A program made the position numbers and the translations under genes. 9,282 nt of DNA from Mailhella massiliensis (lineage in GTDB: Bacteria; Desulfobacterota; Desulfovibrionia; Desulfovibrionales; Desulfovibrionaceae). Each line of letters starts with the position of its first letter. The first letter of the stretch is position 1. Below the pieces are notes generated by a model. That model saw nothing but the letters and a program-made list of their open reading frames with translations, ran no database searches and had not been told where the DNA came from. This document shows, piece by piece, positions 1-7,802 of this stretch. The stretch covers positions 1-9,282 of the forward strand of contig NZ_DYZA01000240.1 of NCBI RefSeq assembly GCF_020741395.1, given 5' to 3'.

Positions 1-2456
1 TTCTCGGTGGTACGGTAGGGGGCGATGCGCATGGTATAGAAGCGGCCGTTCATGCCCACGACTTCCCTGTCGATGGGGGCGAGGGTTTTCAGGACGTTCT
101 GGGCGTCCTTGACGATATCCTCATCGGGGAAACTGTGGGCGAAGATCTGGATGGGGCGGCCCACGTCCTGGGATTCGAGCTGGAACTCGCGGCCTATGTA
201 TTCGGTGAACTTACGGATATTGAGCCGGCTGTCCACGAAGAGGATACCGATCATGGTGGAAGAAAGGAAGTTGGAAAGGTCGTTGGTCATGGTGGTGAGC
301 TCGTCGAGTTTCTGCTGGAACTCGGAGTTCACGGTATAGAGCTCCTCATTGACGGACTGGAGTTCTTCGTTGGAGCTTTGCAGTTCCTCGTTGGCGGTGA
401 GCAGCTCCTCGTTGGCGGCCTGGAGTTCCTCGTTGACGGGTTCCAGTTCGCCTATGGTGGCGCGCAGGTCGTTCTGGGAGACCTGGAGTTCGTGCTCCAG
501 GTCGGTGATGCGCTGGGCGGCGGTGATGTTGATATCGTACTTCTCCACGATACCTTCCAGGGGCAGGGCCTTGTGCTCCACGAAGAGTATGGCCAGAAGC
601 CCGGTATTGCCCTTGGAGGAATCGAACACGGGCTGCACGGAGAGGTCGATGACGCGGTTGCCCGAAGGGGTATCCACGGAGATGCCGGTATAAGTCACGG
701 CGCACTGTTCCACGCGGCAGCGGTTGATTGCCGTGGAGGAGACGAGGTTGATATCCTTGTTGACCAGGGTGAAGAAGTTGAAGGTGGCCTTGCCCGGGGC
801 TATGTTCAGGTAATCGGCATAGGCGCCGAAGAAGTGTATGACGTTGTTCTGGTCGTCGAGCACCACGGATGCGGGGAGGAACTTTTCCAGGAAACGGGTA
901 TAGACGCTTTCCAGGGCGAGGGTATTTTCCTCACGGTGGGCGAGGCCCGTAGCACTCGGCATGGAGGTTTGTATTTTGGGGATGTTGAAGGCCGGGGGCA
1001 TGAGGTCGTCCATCTTCACGTCGCTTCTGTGCACATAGATTTTTTCCGCGATGGAGAGGGGCGTGAAAACCTTGCTGTATTCGCTCGCGGTCTCGCTTTT
1101 GCCGAGGAAGAGGTAGCCGCCGTTCTTCAGGGCGGAATGGAAAATGGCGAAAAGGCCCTTCTGCAGCACGGGCTGGAAGTAGATGAGCACGTTGCGGCAG
1201 CAGATGAGGGCAAGCTTGCCGAAGGGCGGGTCGGAAAGCATGTTGTGCGGGGCAAAGATGATCATTTTTCTGATCTCCTTGCACACCTGGTACCGGTCGT
1301 TGCGCTTGATGAAGAACTTGGCGAGGCGCTCGGCGGAGACGTCGTCCGCAATGCTTTCCGGGAACACGCCCCTGCCGGCCTGCTCTATGGCCTTGGCGTC
1401 CACGTCGGTGGCGAATATCTTGATATCGCGGCGGAGATTCTTTTCCTCCAGAACCTCATGGAAGAGTATAGCCAGGGAATAGGCCTCCTCGCCGGTGGAG
1501 CAGCCCGCGCTCCACACGCGGATGGGCTCGCTCTCGTCGCTCTGCTCCACAATGTGGGATACGGCCGTGCGCTTGAGCTTTTCAAAGAACTCGGCGTCGC
1601 GGAAGAACTTGGTCACGCCTATGAGGATATCCTTGACAAGAAGGCCGGTTTCCTCCCTGTTCTCCTCCAGGAGGCGGGCGAAACTCGACGGCGTGGGGCA
1701 GTGCGTGACGACCATGCGCCGCTCGATGCGCCGGAGCACGGTATTGCGCTTGTAGTGGGTGAAGTCGATGCCGCTGGCCTTCTTGAGTATCATATAAATA
1801 TGGGCGAGGGTGTCTTCATCGGAAAAGAAGGGCACCTCGTCCGAGGTATCCACCATGGCGGGATAGTGGGAAAAATTGAGCAGTTCCTCGGCGATTTCCT
1901 GGGGCGGAAGGATGAAGTCCGCAAGGCCGGTGTTTATGGCGCTTCTGGGCATGCCGTCGAACTTCGCGCTTGCCGGTTCCTGCACGAGCACAAGGCCGCC
2001 GTGTTCCTTGACGGCCTTGATGCCGCTTGTGCCGTCCGAGCCGGTGCCGGAAAAGATGACGGCCACGGAAAGTTCCCTTTTCTCTTCAGCAAGGGAGGAG
2101 AGGAAGATATCAATGGGGTGGTTTATGGCCCCGTGCATATAGTCGGTGAGCACAAGGCGGCCGTCTCTGATAGTCATATTCTTCTTGGGCGGGATGAGGT
2201 ACACGGTATCCGGTTCCACGGCCATGTCGTTTTCCGCCTGGAGTACCATCATGCTTGTGTATTTGCCGAGTATCTCGGCCATGAGGCTCTTGTAGTCCGG
2301 CGAAAGGTGCTGAATGACGATGAAAACCAGCCCGCTGTTGCCGGGCATGCAGGCAAAGAACTGCTGAAGCGCTTCCAGCCCCCCGGCGGACGCGCCCATG
2401 CCCACGATGAGGGGCGGCAAAGACGGCTGTTCCGGCGTGTTGTTTCCCTTTGTCAT
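1..2456 (-). CDS. CheB-CheR-PAS fusion protein (C-terminus beyond window)
   Basis: A cytosolic fusion of a chemotaxis-type protein-glutamate methylesterase and an S-adenosylmethionine-dependent methyltransferase, followed by PAS modules; 818 codons are visible and the frame runs off the left edge. CheB covers about residues 14-195, with the expected catalytic triad: Ser23 in GASAGG, His50 in IQHLSPD, Asp141 in GTGSDG. There is no N-terminal receiver domain, unlike classical CheB. The CheR N-terminal helix region is near 220-247. The SAM-binding motif VWSAGCSTGEEAY starts at 314 and NVLIYF is at 422-427. A PAS-like segment (about 515-630) follows, then five consecutive heptads starting NEEL (675-709), a coiled coil typical of this family, then a partial PAS domain. 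ATG at 2456 has an AGGAAGG Shine-Dalgarno 9 bases upstream. An in-frame ATG at 2465 lies directly against that SD and is less likely. The start overlaps the stop of the upstream c-di-GMP gene. Physiological substrate is unknown; in this family it may not be a chemoreceptor. Confidence 0.93.
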   Translation of the reverse strand, partial: MTKGNNTPEQPSLPPLIVGMGASAGGLEALQQFFACMPGNSGLVFIVIQHLSPDYKSLMAEILGKYTSMMVLQAENDMAVEPDTVYLIPPKKNMTIRDGRLVLTDYMHGAINHPIDIFLSSLAEEKRELSVAVIFSGTGSDGTSGIKAVKEHGGLVLVQEPASAKFDGMPRSAINTGLADFILPPQEIAEELLNFSHYPAMVDTSDEVPFFSDEDTLAHIYMILKKASGIDFTHYKRNTVLRRIERRMVVTHCPTPSSFARLLEENREETGLLVKDILIGVTKFFRDAEFFEKLKRTAVSHIVEQSDESEPIRVWSAGCSTGEEAYSLAILFHEVLEEKNLRRDIKIFATDVDAKAIEQAGRGVFPESIADDVSAERLAKFFIKRNDRYQVCKEIRKMIIFAPHNMLSDPPFGKLALICCRNVLIYFQPVLQKGLFAIFHSALKNGGYLFLGKSETASEYSKVFTPLSIAEKIYVHRSDVKMDDLMPPAFNIPKIQTSMPSATGLAHREENTLALESVYTRFLEKFLPASVVLDDQNNVIHFFGAYADYLNIAPGKATFNFFTLVNKDINLVSSTAINRCRVEQCAVTYTGISVDTPSGNRVIDLSVQPVFDSSKGNTGLLAILFVEHKALPLEGIVEKYDINITAAQRITDLEHELQVSQNDLRATIGELEPVNEELQAANEELLTANEELQSSNEELQSVNEELYTVNSEFQQKLDELTTMTNDLSNFLSSTMIGILFVDSRLNIRKFTEYIGREFQLESQDVGRPIQIFAHSFPDEDIVKDAQNVLKTLAPIDREVVGMNGRFYTMRIAPYRTTE

Positions 2457-5400
2457 GAAAGGCATCCTTCCTGCCCTGCGTCCCTGCGCGGCAGAGCTGT
2501 TTCATTTTTCGTCCCCACGGAGGGATCCCCATGCCGCTCCGCCCCGCTCTCCCCGCTCAGGAAATTCTGCTCGAATTCCCCGGCGGGCAGGGGCCTTGCG
2601 TAATAAAAGCCCTGGGCGTAGAGGCAGCCTTCGTCGAGCAGCGCGTCGGCCTGCGCCTTCATCTCCACGCCCTCGGCCACACAGGTCATATTCCTGCCGG
2701 AGCAGAGGCGCAGGATATCCCCCACCAGCGCACGGCCCGTACTGTTGCCCACAATGTCGCGGATGAGGCTGCGGTCGAGCTTGACGGTATCGAAGTTCAC
2801 GTTGGTGAACAGGGAAAGGTTGGAATAGCGGCAGCCGAAATCATCGAGCCCGAAGCGCAGCCCGAAGGGCCGGAAAGACCCCATGATGCGCTTGAGGGAA
2901 CCTGTTTCCACATCCAGGGCGGCTTCGGAGACCTCTATCTCCACAAGCTCTGGGGGCAGGGAGGGATAGCGGCTCAGAATGGCCAGCACCGAGCCCGGCG
3001 AGGAGGGGCTGAAGAGCGTGTAGCGTGAAAAATTGACGGACACGGGCAAGAGCCTGAGCCCCTTTCGGCGCCAATTCTCCATGGCCGCAAGCGTCTGGTT
3101 GAGCACATAAAGATCCAGCTCGCGGATGGATCCGGATTTTTCCATATTCTCCATGAAGCGCGAAGGCGGAATGACGAGTCCCGCGCCGTCGAGCCCGCGC
3201 ACCAGGGCTTCCGCGCCCACGGTCCCGCCGGTTCTCATGTCCACCTTGGGCTGGAAGAACACGGTGAACTTCTCCAGATCCCCCGTACCCGCCATGCCCG
3301 GGCCGCGCCTGCCGAGGGAGGGAAGCGCCGCCCCCCCTGCGGAGGCCTCAAGCCGGCCGCAGAGCATGATGGTGCGGGCCTCCTTGACCAGCTTTTCCCC
3401 GGCGAAGAGCCCTTCGGCCCAGGTGTAGCCGAAGCGCAGCTGCCGGGGATAGCGGCGCTGAAGCATGGACTGCGCCCGGAGCACGCGGGCAAGGAAGACG
3501 TCCTGCGTCGTGTCGGGGCAGAGGGCCACGAATTCATCGCTCCGCGTGCGGAAAAGCAGGGAGCGGCCGAACACGGCGCCCAGGGTCTCGGCGATGTTGA
3601 GCAGCATGCGCGCGCTCTGCCCCGCGCCGGAATTCCCGGCCGTGGCGGAAGGCGCAGATATGTCCAGGGTGAGGGCCCCCATGGAGCTGTAGCTGTCGGA
3701 GGTGAGCATGTAGGCCCTGTCCATGTAGGCGCGCAGGTTCTGAAGCCCGGTCAGGGAATCCTGCATGGCCGCCCCTCGGCCTCCTGCCTGGCAGAAACGC
3801 CGCTGCGTGCCTGTGATGGAGGGCAGAAGCACGGGGATGAGCGCGTCCTCCCGGCGGTAGAGGCGCGGATTCTCCATGCAGAGCAGCCCCTCCGGCCCGC
3901 AGTTTTCCGCCGCAAGGGGGAATACCGCAAAGCTCCAGGGCCGCATGTCTTCCCGCACGGTTCCTTCCAGCCCGCGGTTGATGAAAAAGGGGGTGTTCTC
4001 CTTCAGGCTGCGCCTGAGCAGAGGGAGCCTGTCCAGCGGCATGCCCGAAATATGTTTGCCGAGGCTGTACACCCCCTCGGCCGTCCACTCCTGAATGACG
4101 TTCACGGCGCGGCCCTCATCCACCTGGGAAAGAAGGTACACCCTGTCGGCCTGATAGTGCTCGCCGATGCGGCGGAGCGCCCCGGCCATGGCCGCTTCCG
4201 GCGAATCCCCGGCAAGAAGCGCGGCAAGGCAGGCCAGGGCCACGTCCTTTTCCCCGGAGGAAAGCTCCTCTCCGGGAATGGATGCCGGAACCACTTCCGG
4301 GGCATCTTCCCCGAAAGGCATGACGGCCGCGGAACGGGGAAGCGGCACATAGCCCTTCTGCCTTTTCCGGCGTCTGCCCTGCACGGCGGCGGAAGGCGTG
4401 TTGACGAAAACCACGGCGTCGCTCGGCGCATCCGGCCAGGAGGCGCAGACCTTCTCCGCCTCGGCAAGCACCGCGTCATACTTCGCGCTGCAAGTCTCCA
4501 CACAGGCCACGGCCGCCACAAAGCGCAGGGGGAAGGAAAAACCGCTGTCGGCCAGGGCCTGACGCACAAAGGCAAAGGCGTCGTCCACCCTCTGCCTCAC
4601 GGCCGAACAGGAGGCGGCGTCGGGGCGGAACACGGTAAAGGAGTCTTCCCCCCACTCGCCGACGACGCAGTCGGAACCGAGCAGAAGGGCAAAGGCCATG
4701 GACACGAAATCGCGCCTGCACTGAAGGGCTTTTGCGTCGACCTCCCGGCCGGCAAGGCCCACCATGCGCACCAGGGAAAGGGAATGAAGGGAGGAGGTGC
4801 TGCCGCGCATGACGGATTCGGCAATCTTGCGCGCCGTTTTCCTGCCGTACATGCCTGCGGCGGGCAGGTAGCGCACCTCCTCGCCCACGGCGTCTTCCCG
4901 GGCGTGGCGCAGCTGGGTGTTCTGAAGAAAGACGGAGGCCTGCACATGGCCCGACTGCGGATTGCGGGAAAGGTAGGCGGTGTAGGAAATCCAGCGTATG
5001 ATGCCGCCCCTGTCCACGCGGCGGTACTCGCGCACCACCCAGCTCCTGCCGCGGGCAAAGCTTTCCAGAAGCGCGGTGCGGCTGAAGCAGCCTTCGAAAT
5101 CGCCCCGCTCCTCGCGGAAGAAGAGGCGCTTTTTTTCCCGGCTGAGCAGGGCCTCGCAGCTCGTATCCCTGAGCTGCTCGGAAATGAGCGAGCCTTCCAC
5201 CCAGAAAGTGTCCACACGGTCGTCGGAAAGGTCGAGGCGTATGTAGGCGAAAAGATTGGGGCGCAGGGCCTCCCACAGCCTGTCGGAACCGGAAAGCATG
5301 CCGTGCAGAGGCCTTGCCAGGCCCACCACCTTGAGGGGCCTTCTGTCGTCGTCGGGAACCATGGCGTAGGAGAGCGAATACCAGCCGTAGCTTCGGCTCA

Positions 5401-6649
5401 TCTTGTGGCGCATGATGAAGGCGCCGCCGCCCGCATGGCTTCCGCTCAGTATCTCCCCGGCAAAGGCGCGGAAACGCACGGCGGAATCGGGATGCACCCA
5501 GCCGCGCTCGATGAGCGATTCCGGAAAATCCCCCAGGCACACGGAGGTGGAGCGCAGATGCCTTTTCACGTTGAAAAGCCGGAAGGTGCGGCTCACAATG
5601 TCCACCTCCCACAGCAGGCTTCCGCCCTGATCGAGCAGAAGCTTGAGGCGCTCCCTGTCCTCGAGAAGCCTGTCGTCGCGCTTGCGCACGGCGGAAATAT
5701 CGGTGGTGAAAACCAGCATCACGGGCAGGCCCGAACCTGAGAGGGTATGGCGCACGGCCCGGGAGCAGCACCAGCGCCACTGACCTTCCCTGACGGAAAA
5801 GCGGTGCTCGTATTCCACGATGCAGCCTGCGGCCGCTCCTTCCCTGAGCAGCCTTTCATATTCGGCCATGTCGTCGGGGTGCAGGGAGCCGAAGGCGGAA
5901 AGCCCGCAGGGCAGGGAAAGGGCCTTCTCGTCCACGCCCATCATACGGCAGAGAGCGGGGCTTGCGTAGATGACGCTTGCCGTGTCCCCCAGCTCAATGA
6001 GGGCCACGCCCTCCTCCATGTGCTTCAGGATCGCGTCGAACTGCACGGGAACCTGAATACCCGCGCCCTCGGGCCTCCTGAGCGCCGCTTCCGGGCCGAG
6101 CCCCACATGGAAGCGGTTCCTCCCCCCGGCCTTGGCCTCGTAGAGGGCGGCGTCGGCCCGGGCATAGAGGCTTTCAAAATCGGGTACGGCGCCGGAGGCA
6201 ATGTACACGCCCACGCTCGCCGTGACGTGTATCACCGGGCTCACGCCTATGGAGAACTGCAAAGCCTCGCACACGGCCCGCGCCTTGGCCCGCGCCGCCT
6301 CTTCGGAAAACTCCCCGGAAAGCAGGGCAAAGAACTCGTCCCCGCCGAGACGGCCCACAATGTCCGTGGCGCGGAAACATCCGGAAAGGGCCCGCGCCGC
6401 AAGGCGTATGACGTGATCCCCGGCCTGATGGCCCAGCGTGTCGTTGACCTGCTTGAAATTGTCGAGGTCGATCATGAACAGGGCGCAGGAATCCCCGGGC
6501 TGCATGTGCTTCAGATACTGCTCAATGTAGGAGGTGGCGGTTTCCCTGTTGAGCAGGCCGGAGAGCACGTCGCGCGAGGCGCGTTCGGCAAGGATTTTCA
6601 ATTCGCGCCAATAGCGGATATCGGAAATATGAAGCCCGTTGCTGTTCAT
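2453..6649 (-). CDS. GGDEF-PAS(x3)-GGDEF*-GAF-GGDEF*-EAL c-di-GMP turnover protein
   Basis: A 1398-residue cytosolic protein predicted to make and degrade cyclic di-GMP. The N-terminal diguanylate cyclase domain (about 20-183) has DVLSGLLNR, metal-binding Asp61 in DLDNFKQVND, GGDEF at 102-106, and the inhibitory RxxD site (Arg93-Asp96) five residues before it, so it should be active with product inhibition. PAS-like domains lie near 203-322, 330-447 and 455-580. Residues about 620-750 resemble a GGDEF fold with GEDSF at 667-671. A GAF-like domain is near 803-950. A second degenerate GGDEF (about 962-1098) carries RSDEF at 1036-1040. The EAL domain (about 1125-1362) keeps the phosphodiesterase residues: Glu1147 in EALVRG, Asn1206, Glu1239, Asp1269-Asp1270 in DDFG, Lys1290, Glu1326 and Gln1346 in QGF. 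No signal peptide or membrane helix is seen. The first in-frame ATG after an upstream TGA was chosen; its Shine-Dalgarno is weak. The 36-residue tail after EAL is not conserved and contains the SD for the downstream gene. Net activity cannot be read from sequence. Confidence 0.93.
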   Translation of the reverse strand: MNSNGLHISDIRYWRELKILAERASRDVLSGLLNRETATSYIEQYLKHMQPGDSCALFMIDLDNFKQVNDTLGHQAGDHVIRLAARALSGCFRATDIVGRLGGDEFFALLSGEFSEEAARAKARAVCEALQFSIGVSPVIHVTASVGVYIASGAVPDFESLYARADAALYEAKAGGRNRFHVGLGPEAALRRPEGAGIQVPVQFDAILKHMEEGVALIELGDTASVIYASPALCRMMGVDEKALSLPCGLSAFGSLHPDDMAEYERLLREGAAAGCIVEYEHRFSVREGQWRWCCSRAVRHTLSGSGLPVMLVFTTDISAVRKRDDRLLEDRERLKLLLDQGGSLLWEVDIVSRTFRLFNVKRHLRSTSVCLGDFPESLIERGWVHPDSAVRFRAFAGEILSGSHAGGGAFIMRHKMSRSYGWYSLSYAMVPDDDRRPLKVVGLARPLHGMLSGSDRLWEALRPNLFAYIRLDLSDDRVDTFWVEGSLISEQLRDTSCEALLSREKKRLFFREERGDFEGCFSRTALLESFARGRSWVVREYRRVDRGGIIRWISYTAYLSRNPQSGHVQASVFLQNTQLRHAREDAVGEEVRYLPAAGMYGRKTARKIAESVMRGSTSSLHSLSLVRMVGLAGREVDAKALQCRRDFVSMAFALLLGSDCVVGEWGEDSFTVFRPDAASCSAVRQRVDDAFAFVRQALADSGFSFPLRFVAAVACVETCSAKYDAVLAEAEKVCASWPDAPSDAVVFVNTPSAAVQGRRRKRQKGYVPLPRSAAVMPFGEDAPEVVPASIPGEELSSGEKDVALACLAALLAGDSPEAAMAGALRRIGEHYQADRVYLLSQVDEGRAVNVIQEWTAEGVYSLGKHISGMPLDRLPLLRRSLKENTPFFINRGLEGTVREDMRPWSFAVFPLAAENCGPEGLLCMENPRLYRREDALIPVLLPSITGTQRRFCQAGGRGAAMQDSLTGLQNLRAYMDRAYMLTSDSYSSMGALTLDISAPSATAGNSGAGQSARMLLNIAETLGAVFGRSLLFRTRSDEFVALCPDTTQDVFLARVLRAQSMLQRRYPRQLRFGYTWAEGLFAGEKLVKEARTIMLCGRLEASAGGAALPSLGRRGPGMAGTGDLEKFTVFFQPKVDMRTGGTVGAEALVRGLDGAGLVIPPSRFMENMEKSGSIRELDLYVLNQTLAAMENWRRKGLRLLPVSVNFSRYTLFSPSSPGSVLAILSRYPSLPPELVEIEVSEAALDVETGSLKRIMGSFRPFGLRFGLDDFGCRYSNLSLFTNVNFDTVKLDRSLIRDIVGNSTGRALVGDILRLCSGRNMTCVAEGVEMKAQADALLDEGCLYAQGFYYARPLPAGEFEQNFLSGESGAERHGDPSVGTKNETALPRRDAGQEGCLS

Positions 6650-6817
6650 GTCGGCCGCCGACTGGAAAACTGAGGTTCACTCCCGGGTTCCGCCCCGAGC
6701 CGGGCAACCGGAAAGCAAAAGGCACGGAAGGCCCAACATGCCGCAGAAGGCACGCAAACGCCCCGCACGCCGCCGCGGGCGGGAAAAAACAGGGGCCGCG
6801 CCGCGCACCCTTTTTTT

Positions 6818-6847
6818 AACATGTACAGTGTTGCATGATGCTGTCAA
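6818..6847 (-). promoter_or_regulatory. Candidate sigma70-type promoter of the c-di-GMP/CheB-CheR operon
   Basis: On the minus strand a perfect TTGACA (6847-6842) is followed after 16 bases by TACATG (6825-6820), a weak -10 (3 of 6), then an A-tract at 6817-6811. This is the only AT-rich stretch in the intergenic region and it lies just after a terminator-like hairpin, as expected at an operon boundary. The spacer contains the odd palindrome GCATCATGC (6841-6833). The -10 overlaps an imperfect dyad AACAC-TGTACA-TGTT (6832-6818), which could be a regulator site. No specific regulator can be named. Confidence 0.4.
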
Positions 6848-6871
6848 GGACGGAACGCGCGGAAGAACAGG

Positions 6872-6898
6872 AAAAAACCGGCCCGGAACACTCCGGCC
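6872..6898 (-). terminator. Candidate intrinsic terminator upstream of the c-di-GMP operon
   Basis: Read on the minus strand, GGCCGGA, loop GTGT, then TCCGGGCC form a 7-bp GC-rich stem with one bulged G, followed by GG and six T residues. It lies about 25 bases before the candidate -35 box, so it could end transcription from the lipoprotein operon before the next promoter. It is about 217 bases past that operon's last stop codon. Confidence 0.5.
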
Positions 6899-6926
6899 CG
6901 CGGGAAAGGCAATCCCCTCTCCTCGG

Positions 6927-6966
6927 AAAAAAAAGCGGCCGCAGGAGGAAAAGCCTTGCCGCCCCG
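6927..6966 (-). terminator. Weak candidate terminator with an eight-T tract
   Basis: On the minus strand, GCGGC can pair with GCCGC across an interior AGG/CCT stem, and the second arm runs straight into eight T residues (6934-6927). The stem is interrupted by unpaired bases on one side, so it is less convincing than its neighbours. The long T tract in such GC-rich sequence is the main support. Confidence 0.3.
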
Positions 6967-7004
6967 CCCTTCCCGAAACAGGGACGCGCCTTTCCGCCCC
7001 GCAG

Positions 7005-7024
7005 AAAAAGACCGCAGGATGCGG
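7005..7024 (-). terminator. Candidate intrinsic terminator of the lipoprotein operon
   Basis: On the minus strand CCGCA, loop TCC and TGCGG form a perfect 5-bp stem, followed by TCTTTTT. It lies 90 bases past the stop codon of the exported-protein gene, in the correct orientation. The stem is short, so it may act together with the later hairpins. Confidence 0.45.
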
Positions 7025-7042
7025 GCGGGAAATACGACGCCC

Positions 7043-7085
7043 GGCACGGCGCCGGGGAACGCAATACCGGGGCACGGCGCCGGGG
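7043..7085. repeat. 15-bp exact direct repeat
   Basis: GGCACGGCGCCGGGG occurs at 7043-7057 and again at 7071-7085, separated by 13 bases. Each copy contains the palindrome GGCGCC and could form a small hairpin. The repeat begins about 30 bases past the stop codon of the exported-protein gene. Function is unknown; it may add to RNA structure at the 3' end of that transcript. Confidence 0.75.
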
Positions 7086-7114
7086 CCTTCCCGGCACAGA
7101 AAAAGCGCCGCGGG

Positions 7115-7801
7115 CTAGAAGGCCGTCAGGGCGTAGAGGAGCAGATCCATGATGGAAGTATAGCGGGTGAAGCCCTCGGGGATACGGAACATGGCCGCGG
7201 AAGACTGCTCCGCCGCAATGTTCATGAGCCACGCGCTCGCGGCGTGGGTGGCGCGCGTCTCCAGCGAAGAGGCGTGCATGGGGAAAGGCGCGAAAGCCTC
7301 GTTTTCCCACACCTCCAGGGTGAAGCGGTTCACGCTGCCCATAAAGCCCGCCTCAAACACCACCCGGCTCTTCTGCACGGGGTAGCCCTGCCAGTTGTCC
7401 TTGCCGAGCGGCGTGTATTCCTTTTCCTGAAGGCTGATCATGCCCATGCTCTGGGGCATCACGGCCGCAGCCGCACTCTGCACAAGGTGCCGCCAGTTGC
7501 GCGCATCCCCGGTAACGGGTATCTCCACATAGGCCTTCAGGCGGAAGGAAAGCACCCGCAGCATGTGCTCCTGCGTGTCTACCATGAGGGCAAAGGAACC
7601 CGCCTGGCCGAGATCAATGTCCATGCGCGCAAAAGACCCGGACGACATGGCCGTGCCGCAGTGCCGTACCGCCTTCCCCTCCTGCCGGTATTCAATGTCG
7701 GCCCGGAAATCCGCATACGCCGCCGCCTGCGCCTCCGCACAGAACATCATCAGCCCCACAAGAAACAATACCGCACGCGCGGCCCGCTGAAACACGCTCA
7801 T
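7115..7801 (-). CDS. Exported DUF4412/LolA-like protein of unknown function
   Basis: A 228-residue protein with a Sec signal peptide: positive RAAR near the N-terminus, hydrophobic VLFLVGLMMF (11-20), and likely signal peptidase I cleavage after AEAQA (about residue 26). The mature part has alternating beta-strand character. Several segments resemble the DUF4412 pattern: a strand reading RVLSFRLKAYVEIPV (82-96), QGYPVQKSRVVFE (138-150), a strand with LEVWENEAF (162-170), and a final MFRIPEGF (204-211). Family assignment is by eye and tentative. The predicted site is the periplasm. The ATG at 7801 follows the stop of the lipoprotein gene by one base, with a GGAGAG Shine-Dalgarno inside the end of that gene. 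A longer frame back to 8044 would overlap the lipoprotein gene by over 200 bases and bury the signal peptide, so it was rejected. A periplasmic lipid- or lipoprotein-binding role is possible but unproven. Confidence 0.85.
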   Translation of the reverse strand: MSVFQRAARAVLFLVGLMMFCAEAQAAAYADFRADIEYRQEGKAVRHCGTAMSSGSFARMDIDLGQAGSFALMVDTQEHMLRVLSFRLKAYVEIPVTGDARNWRHLVQSAAAAVMPQSMGMISLQEKEYTPLGKDNWQGYPVQKSRVVFEAGFMGSVNRFTLEVWENEAFAPFPMHASSLETRATHAASAWLMNIAAEQSSAAMFRIPEGFTRYTSIMDLLLYALTAF

Positions 7802-7802
7802 C

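Larger units (their letters stand above)
6650..7114. other. Intergenic region with promoter and terminators
   Basis: There are 465 bases between the stop of the exported-protein gene and the start of the c-di-GMP gene. I find no credible gene here; the open frames are GC-driven and match no family I recognise. The region holds candidate terminators for the upstream operon, a 15-bp direct repeat, and a candidate promoter, listed separately. The expected leader of the downstream operon would be roughly 160 nucleotides, and I see no recognisable riboswitch in it. Confidence 0.7.

Noticed and set aside
135..2603. An 822-codon plus-strand open frame
   Set aside because: It lies opposite the CheB-CheR gene, whose catalytic motifs are intact and whose product is recognisable. 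The plus-strand product is rich in G, H and E with no family resemblance. It is a shadow frame of GC-rich coding sequence.
4052..5740. A 562-codon plus-strand open frame
   Set aside because: It is antisense to the PAS and GGDEF-like region of the c-di-GMP protein. The composition is typical of an antisense shadow and no domain is visible.
4476..5780. A 434-codon minus-strand open frame in another phase
   Set aside because: It is an arginine- and proline-rich out-of-frame reading within the c-di-GMP gene, with no start context.
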